Notes: generated by a model from the sequence alone, not told the origin. A stretch of DNA of 64,000 bases from Acinetobacter ihumii (GCF_900625095.1 NZ_LR130760.1:2101455-2165454); one strand, 5' to 3'. Numbered from the stretch's first letter, positions 20,140-30,042 are shown. Numbers and translations are program-made.

Positions 20140-20499
20140 ATGCCACGTTATTCGATTGAAACCCGAAAAGCTGCCATTGCAGCGTATAAAAAAACCGACT
20201 ACAAGGTCGCCGTTTGTAAAGAATTCAACATCTCCAGAGTGACCTTGGACGCATGGATAAAACTTGAAGAAGAAACAGGTAGCTTACAGCCAAAACCAAC
20301 CAAAAAACGCGGAGCCCCCTCACACATCAAAGACTGGGAACAATTTCAAACATTTGTTTATCAAACAAAATTTCAAAATATTAGTGACTTAATTCCCTTA
20401 TTTGAACAAACCTTTGGATATGCTGTTTCCTACGCTGTTTTGGTTCGCGCGATTCATGTTTTAGGCTTGCGTCGCCGTAAAGGTCGCTTCTATGGCTAA
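20140..20499 (+). CDS. Stand-alone IS630-like helix-turn-helix protein
   Basis: 119 residues from the ATG at 20140, which has GTGAG nine bases upstream. It matches the N-terminal DNA-binding part of IS630-type transposases: YSIETRKAAIAAYKK, the helix-turn-helix NISRVTLDAWIK, then KKRGAPS and a second winged region ending in LRRRKGRFYG. There is no DDE catalytic domain after it and no inverted repeats are obvious. It is either a remnant of an insertion sequence or a domesticated DNA-binding protein. Confidence 0.65.
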   Translation: MPRYSIETRKAAIAAYKKTDYKVAVCKEFNISRVTLDAWIKLEEETGSLQPKPTKKRGAPSHIKDWEQFQTFVYQTKFQNISDLIPLFEQTFGYAVSYAVLVRAIHVLGLRRRKGRFYG

Positions 20500-20775
20500 A
20501 GAAAATTCTGGATTGATGAGGCATACATTCACACGAATTTTATGTACATTTAAAATATTAAAAACGTAAAGTATATTTATTAAAAATGTAAAATTGTTAA
20601 TATAAATACGTAATGTGATTAAAATAAAAAAGTAAATTTTATTTATTAAAAATGTATATTTTAAAATATAAAAAAGTAAAATAATTAAATTAAATTTGTT
20701 AAGTTATTTTTAACACAGTGTTCAAAATAGCACATCAAAGTGCGCAAAGATCGCTCAAGATGCACCATAATCCGA
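20500..20775. repeat. Extremely AT-rich gap with 16-bp direct repeat
   Basis: From about 20540 to 20710 nearly every base is A or T. The 16-mer ATTTATTAAAAATGTA occurs at 20575-20590 and 20641-20656, and AAAAAGTAAA also occurs twice, giving two imperfect units about 66 bases apart. No gene is visible. It follows directly on the IS630-like gene and may be its remnant flank. Confidence 0.6.
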
Positions 20776-20804
20776 CAAAAAAAGAGAAGCACGTGGCTTC
20801 TCTT
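20776..20804 (-). terminator. Terminator of the DUF4870-like gene
   Basis: On the minus strand AGAGAAGC / GCTTCTCT followed by a run of seven T, 19 bases after the stop of the next gene. Confidence 0.85.
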
Positions 20805-20822
20805 ATTCAATCATGAGTGAAA

Positions 20823-21218
20823 TTATTGATACATCGCCCTATTATCATTTAAGGCGATAAGTCCGCGAATAGCACGATAAACAATCCAGATCCATGCTCC
20901 GCCAATAACAGCAACACAAAAGGTACTGGCAGACAACGCAATTCCTGCAAATAAGTTATCGTTATCACCTGTAAAAAATAAGAAGAAGAACGGTACAAAG
21001 GCAATGATATTCCAAAACAAATACCACCAAAATGTACGGATCTGCCAAGTAAAGTGACTGGCCAGCCATGTTCCTTCAACATCACGACGTTTTACGTAAT
21101 TAATGATGAGTGCAACAATGGCCAGAAGCCCTGCACTAAAAATCGCGGCAATATATAAGATATAAAGAACAAGAGTTAGGGTTTTATTGGATTGGAGTTG
21201 TTCTGAGGGAAAATTCAT
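20823..21218 (-). CDS. Small membrane protein, DUF4870-like
   Basis: 131 residues with three hydrophobic segments (about 13-40, 62-82, 90-115). The pattern WLASHFTWQIRTFWW before the second helix is the conserved SHFxxQIRTFW stretch of this family of small bacterial membrane proteins. Function is unknown. It has its own terminator. Confidence 0.7.
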   Translation of the reverse strand: MNFPSEQLQSNKTLTLVLYILYIAAIFSAGLLAIVALIINYVKRRDVEGTWLASHFTWQIRTFWWYLFWNIIAFVPFFFLFFTGDNDNLFAGIALSASTFCVAVIGGAWIWIVYRAIRGLIALNDNRAMYQ

Positions 21219-21250
21219 AGATGCACCTTCTGATTTATTTTATTGATCTC

Positions 21251-21883
21251 CTAACGTACCACCACATTGAAAGGAGAAATCAGCCATAACAATAAAAGTA
21301 TGTTCAAAACTATGCTACAAAAATAAATCTTCCTAAACGGTTGTTTTTGTGTTTTATGTCGCAGTTTTTGTTGTGCTAACCATGCAGCAGGCCAGCCGCC
21401 TAAAAATGAGACAATATGTAAAGTTTGTTCAGGTACTCGCCGATTTCCCAATTGAGCAGCTTCTTTATCCTGTGCATATAGCCAGTAGCTCAATGCATTC
21501 ATCAGCGCGATAAAAATAAAACTATAGGCAGGAAGCAGATGCATCGCACTTAGAATAGCCACAGCCACAATATAAATAATGGCGGCAAGTTGCATTGGAG
21601 CGAATCGTGCCGAACTCGTCGCGGTGTTGTGCACTTGTTGTGTATTTGGCGAGGTAACACGCGTTTGAGTTGCTTTCAGATACGTCGCTTGTTTGGCACG
21701 ATAACGACCTTGTTCGTCCAGAATCACCACATATTCCAAAGCACAACCCACAATAGGTCGTGGTCCGGGACGCGCAAAATCTTTGATATGTAAAAATACA
21801 CGGTCTTTATCTATATCATTAGGCTGAATAAAACCATAGCCTTTTTCATCGAACCACTGAACCAGACGTCCTTGATCACGCAT
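21251..21883 (-). CDS. Cold-shock domain plus DUF1294 membrane protein
   Basis: 210 residues. Residues 4-68 are a cold-shock (OB) domain with KGYGFIQPND and VFLHIKDF, the RNP-like motifs that bind single-stranded nucleic acid. After a linker, residues about 95-205 hold membrane segments and the DUF1294 pattern YAQDKEAA ... RVPEQTLHIVSFLGGWPAAW. This fusion is widespread but uncharacterised. It starts 22 bases after thrB on the same strand, so it is likely co-transcribed. Confidence 0.85.
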   Translation of the reverse strand: MRDQGRLVQWFDEKGYGFIQPNDIDKDRVFLHIKDFARPGPRPIVGCALEYVVILDEQGRYRAKQATYLKATQTRVTSPNTQQVHNTATSSARFAPMQLAAIIYIVAVAILSAMHLLPAYSFIFIALMNALSYWLYAQDKEAAQLGNRRVPEQTLHIVSFLGGWPAAWLAQQKLRHKTQKQPFRKIYFCSIVLNILLLLWLISPFNVVVR

Positions 21884-21905
21884 CTTGTATTCCCTTTTTC
21901 TTGGT

Positions 21906-22856
21906 TTAGTCGCTTAGACGTGCCATACGGTTTTCCAATAATAGTCGCATTTCCAGTGGATTTTTTTGCAAAATATCATCCCCCTGCCGTGCTTCTTGAG
22001 CATTACGCTGCGCAACCTGCAAGCGTAATAGCCAAAACCGACAGGCCGCCATCGCCAAATAAATCGCTAAACAGGCGTGTTCATCGGTACTTAATGGACG
22101 AACTGTTTGATAACCCTCTATAAATGCATTGAGTTTATTCAAATTAAGTTCAACACTTGGATGTTCAGTACAAAAATCATTGATGGCAATTGCAATGTCA
22201 AATAACCAGTCATCCCGATTCATTTCAGAAAAATCTAAAATGCCTTGTAACTGATCTCCTTCAAACAAGGTATTGTCACGAAACAAGTCTGAATGAATCC
22301 AGCCCTGTGGTCGATCAGGATGTTGCTCACGTTGACGGTTAAAATGCTGATAAACCTGATCTAATAATGCTAAATCATCTGCATTCATCTGGGTTTTAAG
22401 TTGTTCAGCCACACCTGTCCAATAGAGATGGTTTCGATTACTCTGACGTTCAAATTGAACATCTTGTAAAACCATATGCAACTGTGCCTGAGCTTTGCCA
22501 ATCTGTTTAATTTGTGCAAGCGAAGGTGGAATGGGATGCTGTCCTGCAATTCTTGGTGCAATTTGCGCAGGTTTATCCGCGATAAAATGAATAAAGTTTG
22601 CTTCATAGCTCAGGGGTACAGCTACGGGAATGCCGTGTTGTCCCAAATGCTGTAACACGGGTGGCAGTTCATTGGCACCTTGTTCATCAAGTTCTTCAAA
22701 CACGGTCAGTACAAATTGCTGGGCGGTGGCCGTGACTAAAAAATAATTGGTGTTTTCAATTCCACCCTGAATTGGAATCAAGTCAATTACCTCTAACCCG
22801 TAAGGTAAAGCGAAAGCTTGAACTTGTTCTAGACTCAAGGGAGTGTAAACCGACAT
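21906..22856 (-). CDS. thrB: Homoserine kinase ThrB (APH-fold type)
   Basis: 316 residues. Kinase-like APH fold: the N-terminal GGIENTNYFL nucleotide region, Brenner motif HSDLFRDN with the catalytic Asp, and ILDFSEMNRDDWLFDIA with the metal-binding Asp. This is the Pseudomonas/Acinetobacter type of homoserine kinase, distinct from the GHMP-type enzyme of E. coli. It phosphorylates homoserine in threonine synthesis. Confidence 0.9.
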   Translation of the reverse strand: MSVYTPLSLEQVQAFALPYGLEVIDLIPIQGGIENTNYFLVTATAQQFVLTVFEELDEQGANELPPVLQHLGQHGIPVAVPLSYEANFIHFIADKPAQIAPRIAGQHPIPPSLAQIKQIGKAQAQLHMVLQDVQFERQSNRNHLYWTGVAEQLKTQMNADDLALLDQVYQHFNRQREQHPDRPQGWIHSDLFRDNTLFEGDQLQGILDFSEMNRDDWLFDIAIAINDFCTEHPSVELNLNKLNAFIEGYQTVRPLSTDEHACLAIYLAMAACRFWLLRLQVAQRNAQEARQGDDILQKNPLEMRLLLENRMARLSD

Positions 22857-22969
22857 AAAAAACCTGCGTGCAACAAATATAAGTTTGGTAGAATAGGGCT
22901 ACAGTTTATCAAGATTCTGTTGAATCTCGTGAACTTTATTGATTTAGACCCATACCGCTGGATGTCACC

Positions 22970-23728
22970 ATGCTTGCAAAACGTATTATTCCCTGTCTTG
23001 ATGTCGATAATGGCCGCGTCGTTAAAGGTGTTCAGTTTTTAGATATCCGTGATGCAGGTGATCCTGTTGAAGTAGCGCGTCGCTACAATGAACAAGGTGC
23101 AGATGAAATCACTTTTTTGGATATCACAGCAACGCATCATGAGCGTGACACCACGTATCGCACGGTAGAACGGATGGCAGAAAGCGTGTTTGTTCCCTTA
23201 ACGGTGGGAGGCGGTGTCCGTAAAGTAGAAGATATTCGTTTACTGCTAAATGCAGGAGCGGACAAAGTGAGTATTAATTCCGCTGCGGTCTTTAATCCAG
23301 AGTTTGTACAAGAAGCGTCTCAACATTTTGGCGCACAATGTATTGTGGTGGCAATTGATGCCAAACGAACTGGTGAAAATAAATGGGAAATTTTCACACA
23401 TGGTGGTCGTAAGCCCACGGGGATTGATGCATTAGAATGGTCAGTGAAAATGGCAGAATACGGCGCAGGTGAACTGTTGGTCACCAGTATGGATGCCGAT
23501 GGCACCAAAGCAGGCTATGACATCGCCCTGATGCGTGCCATTAATGACCGAGTTTCAATTCCAACCATTGCTTCGGGGGGTGTTGGCAATCTGCAACATA
23601 TGGCCGATGGGATTTTACAAGGTGGTGCAGATGCGGTTTTAGCTGCCAGTATTTTCCATTTTGGACAATATACCATTCCCGAAGCCAAAAGCTTTTTGGC
23701 GGAACAAGGAATTGAAATGCGTTTGTAA
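22970..23728 (+). CDS. hisF: Imidazole glycerol phosphate synthase cyclase subunit HisF
   Basis: 252 residues, TIM barrel. Catalytic D11 in [14 protein letters not shown] and the second acid in [13 protein letters not shown] (near 130) are present, with phosphate loops VGGGVR and ASGGVGN. It closes the imidazole ring using ammonia from HisH. It stands apart from hisBH and hisA and has its own terminator; the upstream gene thrB is divergent. Confidence 0.96.
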   Translation: MLAKRIIPCLDVDNGRVVKGVQFLDIRDAGDPVEVARRYNEQGADEITFLDITATHHERDTTYRTVERMAESVFVPLTVGGGVRKVEDIRLLLNAGADKVSINSAAVFNPEFVQEASQHFGAQCIVVAIDAKRTGENKWEIFTHGGRKPTGIDALEWSVKMAEYGAGELLVTSMDADGTKAGYDIALMRAINDRVSIPTIASGGVGNLQHMADGILQGGADAVLAASIFHFGQYTIPEAKSFLAEQGIEMRL

Positions 23729-23789
23729 AAAATGCACTGGGTTGAAGCTGGTATGATGTCTAAAATCATACATTTTCAGCTCTACAGAT

Positions 23790-23825
23790 GAAAAGGCAGC
23801 CTGCTGATCAGGCTGCCTTTTTATT
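23790..23825. terminator. Bidirectional terminator between hisF and hydroxylase gene
   Basis: AAAAGGCAGCCTG pairs with CAGGCTGCCTTTTT with a short loop (perfect stem). A and T tracts on either side let it serve both convergent genes. Confidence 0.9.
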
Positions 23826-24478
23826 CATGCCACCGAATCCGTTGCAATGCTGGACTGATTTTCAGGTGAAATATTTTTGGCCAAAGATGGCTTTTGCTCG
23901 ACGTATTTGGCTGGAAAAAATCGTTCGATGGCAACGGTCAATTTTTCAGACAATATTGCAGGGAATGGTAAACCTAGCGGATTGGCTTCTTTTAAATCGG
24001 GTGATGACACCACACGTGTCCCCAATATATAGTCAAACCATGGACGGGTAACCCCCCAATTGGCATCCTGATTTGAGTTCATATGATGATCATAGTGCCA
24101 TGGAATACGACGTTTTGCCCATTCGGGTTCTAGGTGCGAACGGCGATGTACATAGAAATAATTGCCTGCACTATACCAAAAGGCCAATGCCATGCCTTTT
24201 GAAAAAGGGTAAGCTGCTGCACTTGAGACACTGGCAACCACCACCAATGCGGCTAACTCATTACGGGTTCGCCAGTTCTGTAAGCCTTCAACATAACAAT
24301 CATCCTGAAACTGGGTTTTGCGGACTTCCCGATGATGCGCCCAGTGTGATTCCATTTGCTTCGGTGTTGGACTAAAGCGTGGTTTGCCTTGACGATGTAC
24401 ACCATGTAATAAATATTTATGTGCCACCCACTCAAAGCCATTGGCCAAGATTAACCCTGCCACAAAACCTTTAATCAT
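23825..24478 (-). CDS. Fatty acid hydroxylase / sterol desaturase family protein
   Basis: 217 residues. The di-iron histidine boxes are spread as HKYLLH (about 20), HWAHH (about 45), HRRSH (about 130) and WHYDHHM (about 145). Two hydrophobic regions (1-15 and about 75-105) suggest a membrane enzyme. The family adds oxygen to lipids or carotenoids; the substrate here is unknown. The divergent AraC gene 107 bases upstream may regulate it. Confidence 0.8.
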   Translation of the reverse strand: MIKGFVAGLILANGFEWVAHKYLLHGVHRQGKPRFSPTPKQMESHWAHHREVRKTQFQDDCYVEGLQNWRTRNELAALVVVASVSSAAAYPFSKGMALAFWYSAGNYFYVHRRSHLEPEWAKRRIPWHYDHHMNSNQDANWGVTRPWFDYILGTRVVSSPDLKEANPLGLPFPAILSEKLTVAIERFFPAKYVEQKPSLAKNISPENQSSIATDSVA

Positions 24479-24585
24479 TATAAAATCCTCCCTTTAGACT
24501 TGAATATAAGAATTTTTCTGTGTTATGTATTGACGGATGTGAAGGATTCATTGACAAAACACGACAAAAACAAGAGTGCACAGGG

Positions 24586-25584
24586 ATGTCGAAACTAAAA
24601 AGCTATGCAGGCTCAGTCTATGGGGGACTGGGACATTTACTGCAACTGTATTGTGAATCAGAAGGAATTGAGCAACCACAGCAGTTACAGGAAATCCAGA
24701 ATTTAGAACGTTTTGACTATGTGATCTGGCGTGAACTATTACAACAGATTAATCAACAACATCCTCAAGCGGGACTTGGTTTAAAAATAGCTGAATATGT
24801 TCAGCCTAAACATTTAGGGATTTTGGCCTATATTGCATTATCCTGCGAAAGCTTGGGAGAAGCGTTAAAACGTTATCAGGACTTTCATCGACTGGTTTAT
24901 GATGGCAGTCTATTGCAAGTGGAATTTATAGCACCTTATTTTTCAATTCGCTGGGAAGAACCCGAACTGCATCCTACCCAACTGACTGACGAAATCGCAA
25001 TTGCTTTAATGGTGCAGTTTTTACAGCAATTTATGTGTAAAGAACGTATTCAGTTACATGAAGTCCATTTCATTAACCCAGCGCCCAAAGATGTACACGT
25101 CTATGAACGTTATTTTCATTGTCGGGTACGTTTTTCTCAAGCCAAGACCCAAATCCTGATTCCAATGACTGAATCCAGCAAAGTGATTGGCAATGCAGAC
25201 CACACTCTTCAGCAGTTACTGATGCAGCAGGCACAGGCACTTCTGCAACAACTTCCGCAATCCTCTCAACTGGATCAACGCTTACAACAGGCGATTTTAA
25301 AAGGGCTGCAAAAAAATGAATGTCAGATTGAGCAAGTTGCAAACCAGCTCGGTTTGTCTGTGCGCCAATTACAGCGACACTTACAACAACAAGACATGAC
25401 CTTTCAGCAAAGAACACAGCAAGTACGCTATATGCTTGCGACTGAATATTTAAAAGATCCACATTTAAGCTTACAGGAAATTGCATTATTGCTTTGTTAT
25501 TCAGAACAAAGTGCATTCCAACGTGCTTTTAAACAATGGAGTGGACAGACACCACAGCAATGGCGACAGCAACGATCAAGTTAA
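24586..25584 (+). CDS. AraC family transcriptional regulator
   Basis: 332 residues from the ATG at 24586 (MSKLKSYAGSVYGGL); the 22 codons upstream begin at GTG and do not look family-like. Residues about 10-190 form the Arabinose_bd-type N-terminal domain found in OruR/ArgR-like and lipid-related AraC regulators. The C-terminal double helix-turn-helix shows VANQLGLSVRQLQRHL and EIALLLCYSEQSAFQRAFKQW. It is divergent from the fatty acid hydroxylase gene, its most likely target. Confidence 0.85.
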   Translation: MSKLKSYAGSVYGGLGHLLQLYCESEGIEQPQQLQEIQNLERFDYVIWRELLQQINQQHPQAGLGLKIAEYVQPKHLGILAYIALSCESLGEALKRYQDFHRLVYDGSLLQVEFIAPYFSIRWEEPELHPTQLTDEIAIALMVQFLQQFMCKERIQLHEVHFINPAPKDVHVYERYFHCRVRFSQAKTQILIPMTESSKVIGNADHTLQQLLMQQAQALLQQLPQSSQLDQRLQQAILKGLQKNECQIEQVANQLGLSVRQLQRHLQQQDMTFQQRTQQVRYMLATEYLKDPHLSLQEIALLLCYSEQSAFQRAFKQWSGQTPQQWRQQRSS

Positions 25585-25585
25585 A

Positions 25586-25828
25586 TTATAAAAACGGATT
25601 ATCAATTTCTTGTTCAGATTTGAGTTGAATGTTTTCTGGAAGCGGTTGTTTTTCTAGTTCAGCCACAATGCTATTCACAAAGGACTGTAATACATGAGCG
25701 GTTTTAAGCCCTGCCTGATCTTTGGTGATCTGCAAATTGCCATATAAACTGACACAATCTAACTGATTTTCCAGAGTTAAATCATGAATACTGGAAGACT
25801 GGTTACCCTGTTCAAAAGGTTTAAACAT
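25586..25828 (-). CDS. Conserved small protein of unknown function
   Basis: 80 residues, mostly acidic and soluble, no recognisable domain. The start is supported by a purine-rich AAAAGAGACATAAA stretch on the minus strand. It ends one base from the stop of the convergent AraC gene and has no separate terminator between them, so transcripts must overlap. I do not recognise it. Confidence 0.55.
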   Translation of the reverse strand: MFKPFEQGNQSSSIHDLTLENQLDCVSLYGNLQITKDQAGLKTAHVLQSFVNSIVAELEKQPLPENIQLKSEQEIDNPFL

Positions 25829-25894
25829 TTATTTATGTCTCTTTTATTGGGTTTGATTTGAAATTAACCGATTTTTAGTTTTAGCGCGGCATCT

Positions 25895-26965
25895 TTATCT
25901 CAAAATTTGTAAAAAATAATGCAAGAGCGCGTCAACTAATTGTTTGATAATGGCTTGTTTAGTGTCGTCATCTATGCCTTGTGCCTCAAGGGTTGGCGCT
26001 TGCTGTTTCTGCTGAGTAAACTGCTTTTGCACTCCACTCATGGTTTGTTGTTCAACTTCTTCAGCGCACTGACTTTCACCATCCCAATGTAAATAAGTCA
26101 GCGGTTTTTGCATTTTCACTTGCGACGCACTCAGCGGAAGCTGATAAACATTGCGTTTTTGTTCTTCTGTTAATTGCGGGAAAAGATTCATTCCCAGTTT
26201 TTCTTCAAGATAACAAACACTGACCACTTTAACCTGCAAAGAGTTGTCGTTTGGCGCGTAATAAGCTCCTATCGCCCCCGTTTTTGGCAAATAAATGGCT
26301 TTATAGACTGCACTTGGAACAATCACCCCTCGTCCAATGGTTTTAAGTTTTCTACCTTCAAATACCGGCCCTGTGATGACATACACATCTTGTTTTTGCT
26401 TGGTGACCAATGCACGGGTTGCCTCCTCCAGTTCACGCCAAACTTGTTGATTGTTTTTTGGGGCTTGTGGAACGATATTCACCAATGAAAAACTGTCAAA
26501 TTGTGCTTGAGTGTTCCCCATATCACCATTAGGTGCCATGTGACCACGATCATATCCTGAACTTCGATAATCACTTAACAATGCCCGATGCATTTCTGGA
26601 ATTCGGGTTTCTTCATGAAAATTATCTTCGCGTTTAATCCGCTGACTCAATCGTTGTGGAGTGAGCTTTTCAGATACCCAAAGCGGCGTTTTTGAGAGAC
26701 CTGAATACATCACATTGAAATCATTCAAACACAGTGCATAACTGTTTTTCTTTAGACTTTCTTTAATTAAAAAGGGTGGAATGTCCCGATAAAACTGATT
26801 GAGACAAGCAGCATTGCCCGACATTGGACTCATCCATTGAGAAACCTTGCCTTCACCAAAAGCAATCACAAAACTTCCCGCCGCGACAGTGCCCAAAAAG
26901 AATTTACCGATATGTTCTTTGATCCAAGAGACTTCTGAACGTGCTCTGGTCTTTTTGCGTGCCAC
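25895..26965 (-). CDS. DNA/RNA non-specific endonuclease, membrane-anchored
   Basis: 356 residues. One hydrophobic segment near residues 19-36 suggests an inner-membrane anchor or uncleaved signal. The nuclease motif YDRGHMAP (about residue 140) with the following metal-binding NIVPQAPKNNQQVWRELE region is the NucA/EndA beta-beta-alpha-metal signature, and the second helix Asn is present. It would cut single- and double-stranded nucleic acid in the periplasm or cell envelope. The C-terminal 60 residues are Gln-rich and low in conservation. Confidence 0.85.
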   Translation of the reverse strand: MARKKTRARSEVSWIKEHIGKFFLGTVAAGSFVIAFGEGKVSQWMSPMSGNAACLNQFYRDIPPFLIKESLKKNSYALCLNDFNVMYSGLSKTPLWVSEKLTPQRLSQRIKREDNFHEETRIPEMHRALLSDYRSSGYDRGHMAPNGDMGNTQAQFDSFSLVNIVPQAPKNNQQVWRELEEATRALVTKQKQDVYVITGPVFEGRKLKTIGRGVIVPSAVYKAIYLPKTGAIGAYYAPNDNSLQVKVVSVCYLEEKLGMNLFPQLTEEQKRNVYQLPLSASQVKMQKPLTYLHWDGESQCAEEVEQQTMSGVQKQFTQQKQQAPTLEAQGIDDDTKQAIIKQLVDALLHYFLQILR

Positions 26966-27225
26966 AATCTTCTACATGAATTAAAAATCTAGGCAAGAGC
27001 TTAGCAACTCAAGGTTTGACTGTATATTCAGCCATTGGTCATTTGAGCAAAACATCAACGCAAATTGATGAATAAATAAGCTATGCGCGTAACAGTTTGT
27101 CGTTTTATTTTTATGTTTCACGAAGTGATCGGTCTAAGTTTCGTATATTTGATTGAAAAGTTTCAACACAGTGTGTCAAGGTAAGCTCACGACACACAAA
27201 GAATGATTGAATGAAGGAGACCATG

Positions 27226-27666
27226 ATGCGCTCTAAGTTATTAATTGCTGCTGGTTTAATGACAGGTTTATCAAGTATGGCTGTTTTTGCGGAGCCGCCT
27301 GTTCAAGCAGGTGAGACTTTAGAAAGCCTTTCGCAAGCTAAAATTACCACCACAGTCAATGGACAACCGGGCTCTCTGGCAGACTTAGTCAACAGTGGTA
27401 AAGTTCAGCTTATTTCGGCACAGTCCGCACCCGTACAGGCTCAACCTATTCAGCCACAAGATGTACAGGCGGTGACACCGCATCAGGGTGAAATAGCAGA
27501 CCCTGCGGCGAGTGCAACACCAGCGATTGATCCAAATGCACCAGCTCAAGCCATGCCTGAAGCCGCTAATCCTGAGGCACCAGCCATGCAGGCAGCACCT
27601 GCTGAAATGCAAGATCAAAATTTGAATGCTACTCCTGAGCAAATCTCAGAACCTGCTGCTCAATAA
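27226..27666 (+). CDS. Small exported Ala/Pro/Gln-rich protein
   Basis: 146 residues from the ATG at 27226; AAGGAG lies six bases upstream, while the ATG three bases earlier would be too close. A signal peptide (MRSKLLIAAGLMTGLSSMAVFA, cut after AFA-type site) is clear. The mature part is short of hydrophobic residues and rich in Ala, Pro and Gln, with repeated AxPAxQA-like segments. Probably periplasmic; function unknown. Confidence 0.65.
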   Translation: MRSKLLIAAGLMTGLSSMAVFAEPPVQAGETLESLSQAKITTTVNGQPGSLADLVNSGKVQLISAQSAPVQAQPIQPQDVQAVTPHQGEIADPAASATPAIDPNAPAQAMPEAANPEAPAMQAAPAEMQDQNLNATPEQISEPAAQ

Positions 27667-27687
27667 TATTTAAAAATTTAAATATCT

Positions 27688-27724
27688 AAAAAAACCAGAG
27701 TCTGAATAGACTCTGGTTTTTTAT
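27688..27724. terminator. Bidirectional terminator
   Basis: AACCAGAGTCT / AGACTCTGGTT with a 4-base loop, A tract left and T tract right, lying between the convergent exported-protein gene and kup. Confidence 0.9.
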
Positions 27725-27764
27725 GCTTTTCGTTTAGACCTGAACAAAAGATGAATATAAACTT

Positions 27765-29645
27765 TTAAATTTCGATCTGACTGCCCAACTCAACCACACG
27801 GTTCGGTGGGATCTGATAAAAATCACTGACTGGACTGGTATTGCGCTGCATCGAAATAAATAGTTTTTCACGCCAAGGTGACATGCCATCTCCAACCGTA
27901 TGAATCAGACGATCACGTGAAATAAAGAAGCTAATTTGCATCATATCAAAATCAAAGCCCCATTCCTCATAGGCTTGTTTTAAGGCCTGAGGAATATTCG
28001 GCTGATCTTTAAAACCGTAATACACAAAGATTCGATAAAAATGCTCATCCAGTTTTTCTAATTGAATACGATCCTGATCGGCGACATACGGAATATCTTG
28101 CGTATATACAGTGACCATGACATTGCGTTCATGTAGCACTTTATTATGTTTAATATTATGTAGCATCGCATGCGGGACAATATTCGGATTTCCCGTCAAG
28201 AAGATGGCTTCACCCGGAACAAAATGTGTTTCATTACTTGAACCTATACTTTGAATAAACAGGCTCATTGGCAACGCATCGGTTTCCAGACGATTGTAGA
28301 CAATTTCACGACCGCGTTTCCATGTCATTAAGATGGTAAACACGACAATACCAATCACAATTGGTACCCAACCACCTGCTAAAATCTTGAGTGAGGTCGA
28401 AGCCACAAAAATAGTATCTAATGCCAAGAACGGAATGGCAAACATGGCCACTTTCCACCATGGCCACTTCCATGCGCCATAAGCCAGCACAGAAATTAAG
28501 ATGGTGACACATAGCATGGTCATGGTCACCGCCACACCATAGGCACTGGCCAAACTACTGCTGGTTTCGAACAAAATGATCAGAATAAAAACGGAGATAT
28601 ACAACACCCAGTTAATAAAGGGGACATAAATTTGTCCTTGCTCAACATCGGAAGTATGTATCACACTGAGACGGGGTAAATAACGTAGCTGAATCGCCTG
28701 ATTGACCATGGAAAATACACCCGTGATTACTGCTTGTGAAGCAATCACGGCGGCAGCCGTTGCCAAACCAATTGTTGGGAAAAGTGCCCATTCAGGAACA
28801 AGTAAATAAAATGGATTGGATACTGCTTCTGGATTACGAAGTAATAAAGCGCCCTGTCCTGCATAATTCAGTAATAAACAGGGACACACAATAATGAACC
28901 ATGCCAGACGGATCGGTAAACGTCCGAAATGTCCCATATCGGCATATAAGGCTTCACCACCTGTCATGGTGAGCACCACTGACCCCATGGCAATAAATGC
29001 AACGAAAGGTTGATGAATGGCAAATTCTATTGCCCATAAGGGATTGACAAACAAAAGGATATGCGGAGTCTGAATAATACTCCATAGCCCCAAAAGCCCT
29101 ATTGAAATAAACCACACCAGCGTAATCGGACCAAAGAATTTGCCCATGGTGGCTGTGCCATGACGCTGTACAATAAATAAAGCAGTGAGAATGCCCAGAG
29201 CAATTGGCATCAGCCATTGATCAAATGCAGGAGTGGCAATACTTAAGCCTTCAATAGCAGACAAAACAGAAATTGCTGGCGTGATAATACCATCACCAAA
29301 AAAGAGCGAAGCCCCGACAAAACCCAAAGCAATTAGACACATTTTTTGCTGAGGACCGAGTTCTTTAATACGCAGTAACAGTGCCAATAACGACATAATT
29401 CCGCCTTCGCCATTATTATCTGCACGCATCACGATAGTGACATACTTGAAACTAATGGAAAGCGTGATACACCAGAAAATCAGCGAGAGAATACCTAATA
29501 CTGTCGCCTCAGAAATACTAACATGTGCACTGGTAAAAGTTTGTGCAAAGGCATACAAGGGACTGGTTCCAATGTCACCAAACACCACGCCTAATGCTGC
29601 CAGCGTAATCGCAGGTAATGCGGCTTTTTTTGCAGGACTTTGCAT
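27765..29645 (-). CDS. kup: Low-affinity potassium transporter Kup
   Basis: 626 residues with about twelve membrane segments in the first 430 and a cytoplasmic C-terminal domain. The N-terminal [15 protein letters not shown] motif and [13 protein letters not shown] are the Kup family hallmarks. It imports K+ with protons. The ATG start is used. It diverges from the tRNA-Ser gene where the genomic island begins. Confidence 0.95.
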   Translation of the reverse strand: MQSPAKKAALPAITLAALGVVFGDIGTSPLYAFAQTFTSAHVSISEATVLGILSLIFWCITLSISFKYVTIVMRADNNGEGGIMSLLALLLRIKELGPQQKMCLIALGFVGASLFFGDGIITPAISVLSAIEGLSIATPAFDQWLMPIALGILTALFIVQRHGTATMGKFFGPITLVWFISIGLLGLWSIIQTPHILLFVNPLWAIEFAIHQPFVAFIAMGSVVLTMTGGEALYADMGHFGRLPIRLAWFIIVCPCLLLNYAGQGALLLRNPEAVSNPFYLLVPEWALFPTIGLATAAAVIASQAVITGVFSMVNQAIQLRYLPRLSVIHTSDVEQGQIYVPFINWVLYISVFILIILFETSSSLASAYGVAVTMTMLCVTILISVLAYGAWKWPWWKVAMFAIPFLALDTIFVASTSLKILAGGWVPIVIGIVVFTILMTWKRGREIVYNRLETDALPMSLFIQSIGSSNETHFVPGEAIFLTGNPNIVPHAMLHNIKHNKVLHERNVMVTVYTQDIPYVADQDRIQLEKLDEHFYRIFVYYGFKDQPNIPQALKQAYEEWGFDFDMMQISFFISRDRLIHTVGDGMSPWREKLFISMQRNTSPVSDFYQIPPNRVVELGSQIEI

Positions 29646-29768
29646 ACTTAATCTTCAATATTGAAACAGTATTTTTGCGCCATATTAGCACTAAGTTATT
29701 TTTTTTTCTTCAAATCAATTGTTTTCGGCTTGGCAGCTCGCCATTTTTTAGCTATTATCGCTCGCCTT

Positions 29769-29858
29769 GGTGAGGTGTCCGAGTGGCTGAAGGAGCACGC
29801 CTGGAAAGTGTGTATACGTTTACGCGTATCGAGGGTTCGAATCCCTCTCTCACCGCCA
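29769..29858 (+). tRNA. tRNA-Ser (GGA), island attachment site
   Basis: 90 nt including encoded CCA; anticodon GGA in the CTGGAAA loop, long variable arm (GTATACG...CGCGTATC), T arm GGGTTCGAATCCC. Acceptor GGTGAGG / CTCTCACC pairs well. The 3' end is part of the attL core of the genomic island that follows; the gene itself is intact. Confidence 0.95.
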
Positions 29859-29890
29859 AGATCAGTACTAACAACATCCAATGTTGTCCT

Positions 29891-29926
29891 AAAAAGCCTG
29901 AATTTAAAAGATTCAGGCTTTTTTTG
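29891..29926 (+). terminator. Terminator of tRNA-Ser
   Basis: AAAAAGCCTGAAT / ATTCAGGCTTTTTTT, 33 bases after the tRNA end. It is duplicated in the right repeat near 59162-59197, showing that this terminator travels with the element rather than belonging to the original chromosome. Confidence 0.88.
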
Positions 29927-29969
29927 TGTCTAATGCAATCTGACCCAAACTATTGCAATCTTGATATAG

Positions 29970-30021
29970 TTGGGGGTATAACTGGGGGTAAAATAATTTA
30001 CCCCCAGTTTTTTACCCCCAG
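29970..30021. promoter_or_regulatory. GGGGGTA boxes in front of the integrase (arm sites / operator)
   Basis: Four boxes: TTGGGGGTA at 29970, CTGGGGGTA at 29982, and two inverted copies TACCCCCAG at 30000 and TACCCCCAG at 30013. The inner pair forms a near-perfect palindrome ACTGGGGGTAAA / TTTACCCCCAGT with a 4-base centre. They lie 22 or more bases upstream of the integrase ATG. The direct pair, with the same 12-base period, recurs near the other island end at 59032. This suggests integrase arm-type sites, perhaps doubling as the int operator. Confidence 0.6.
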
Positions 30022-30042
30022 ATTCTAAACGGAATGATCACA

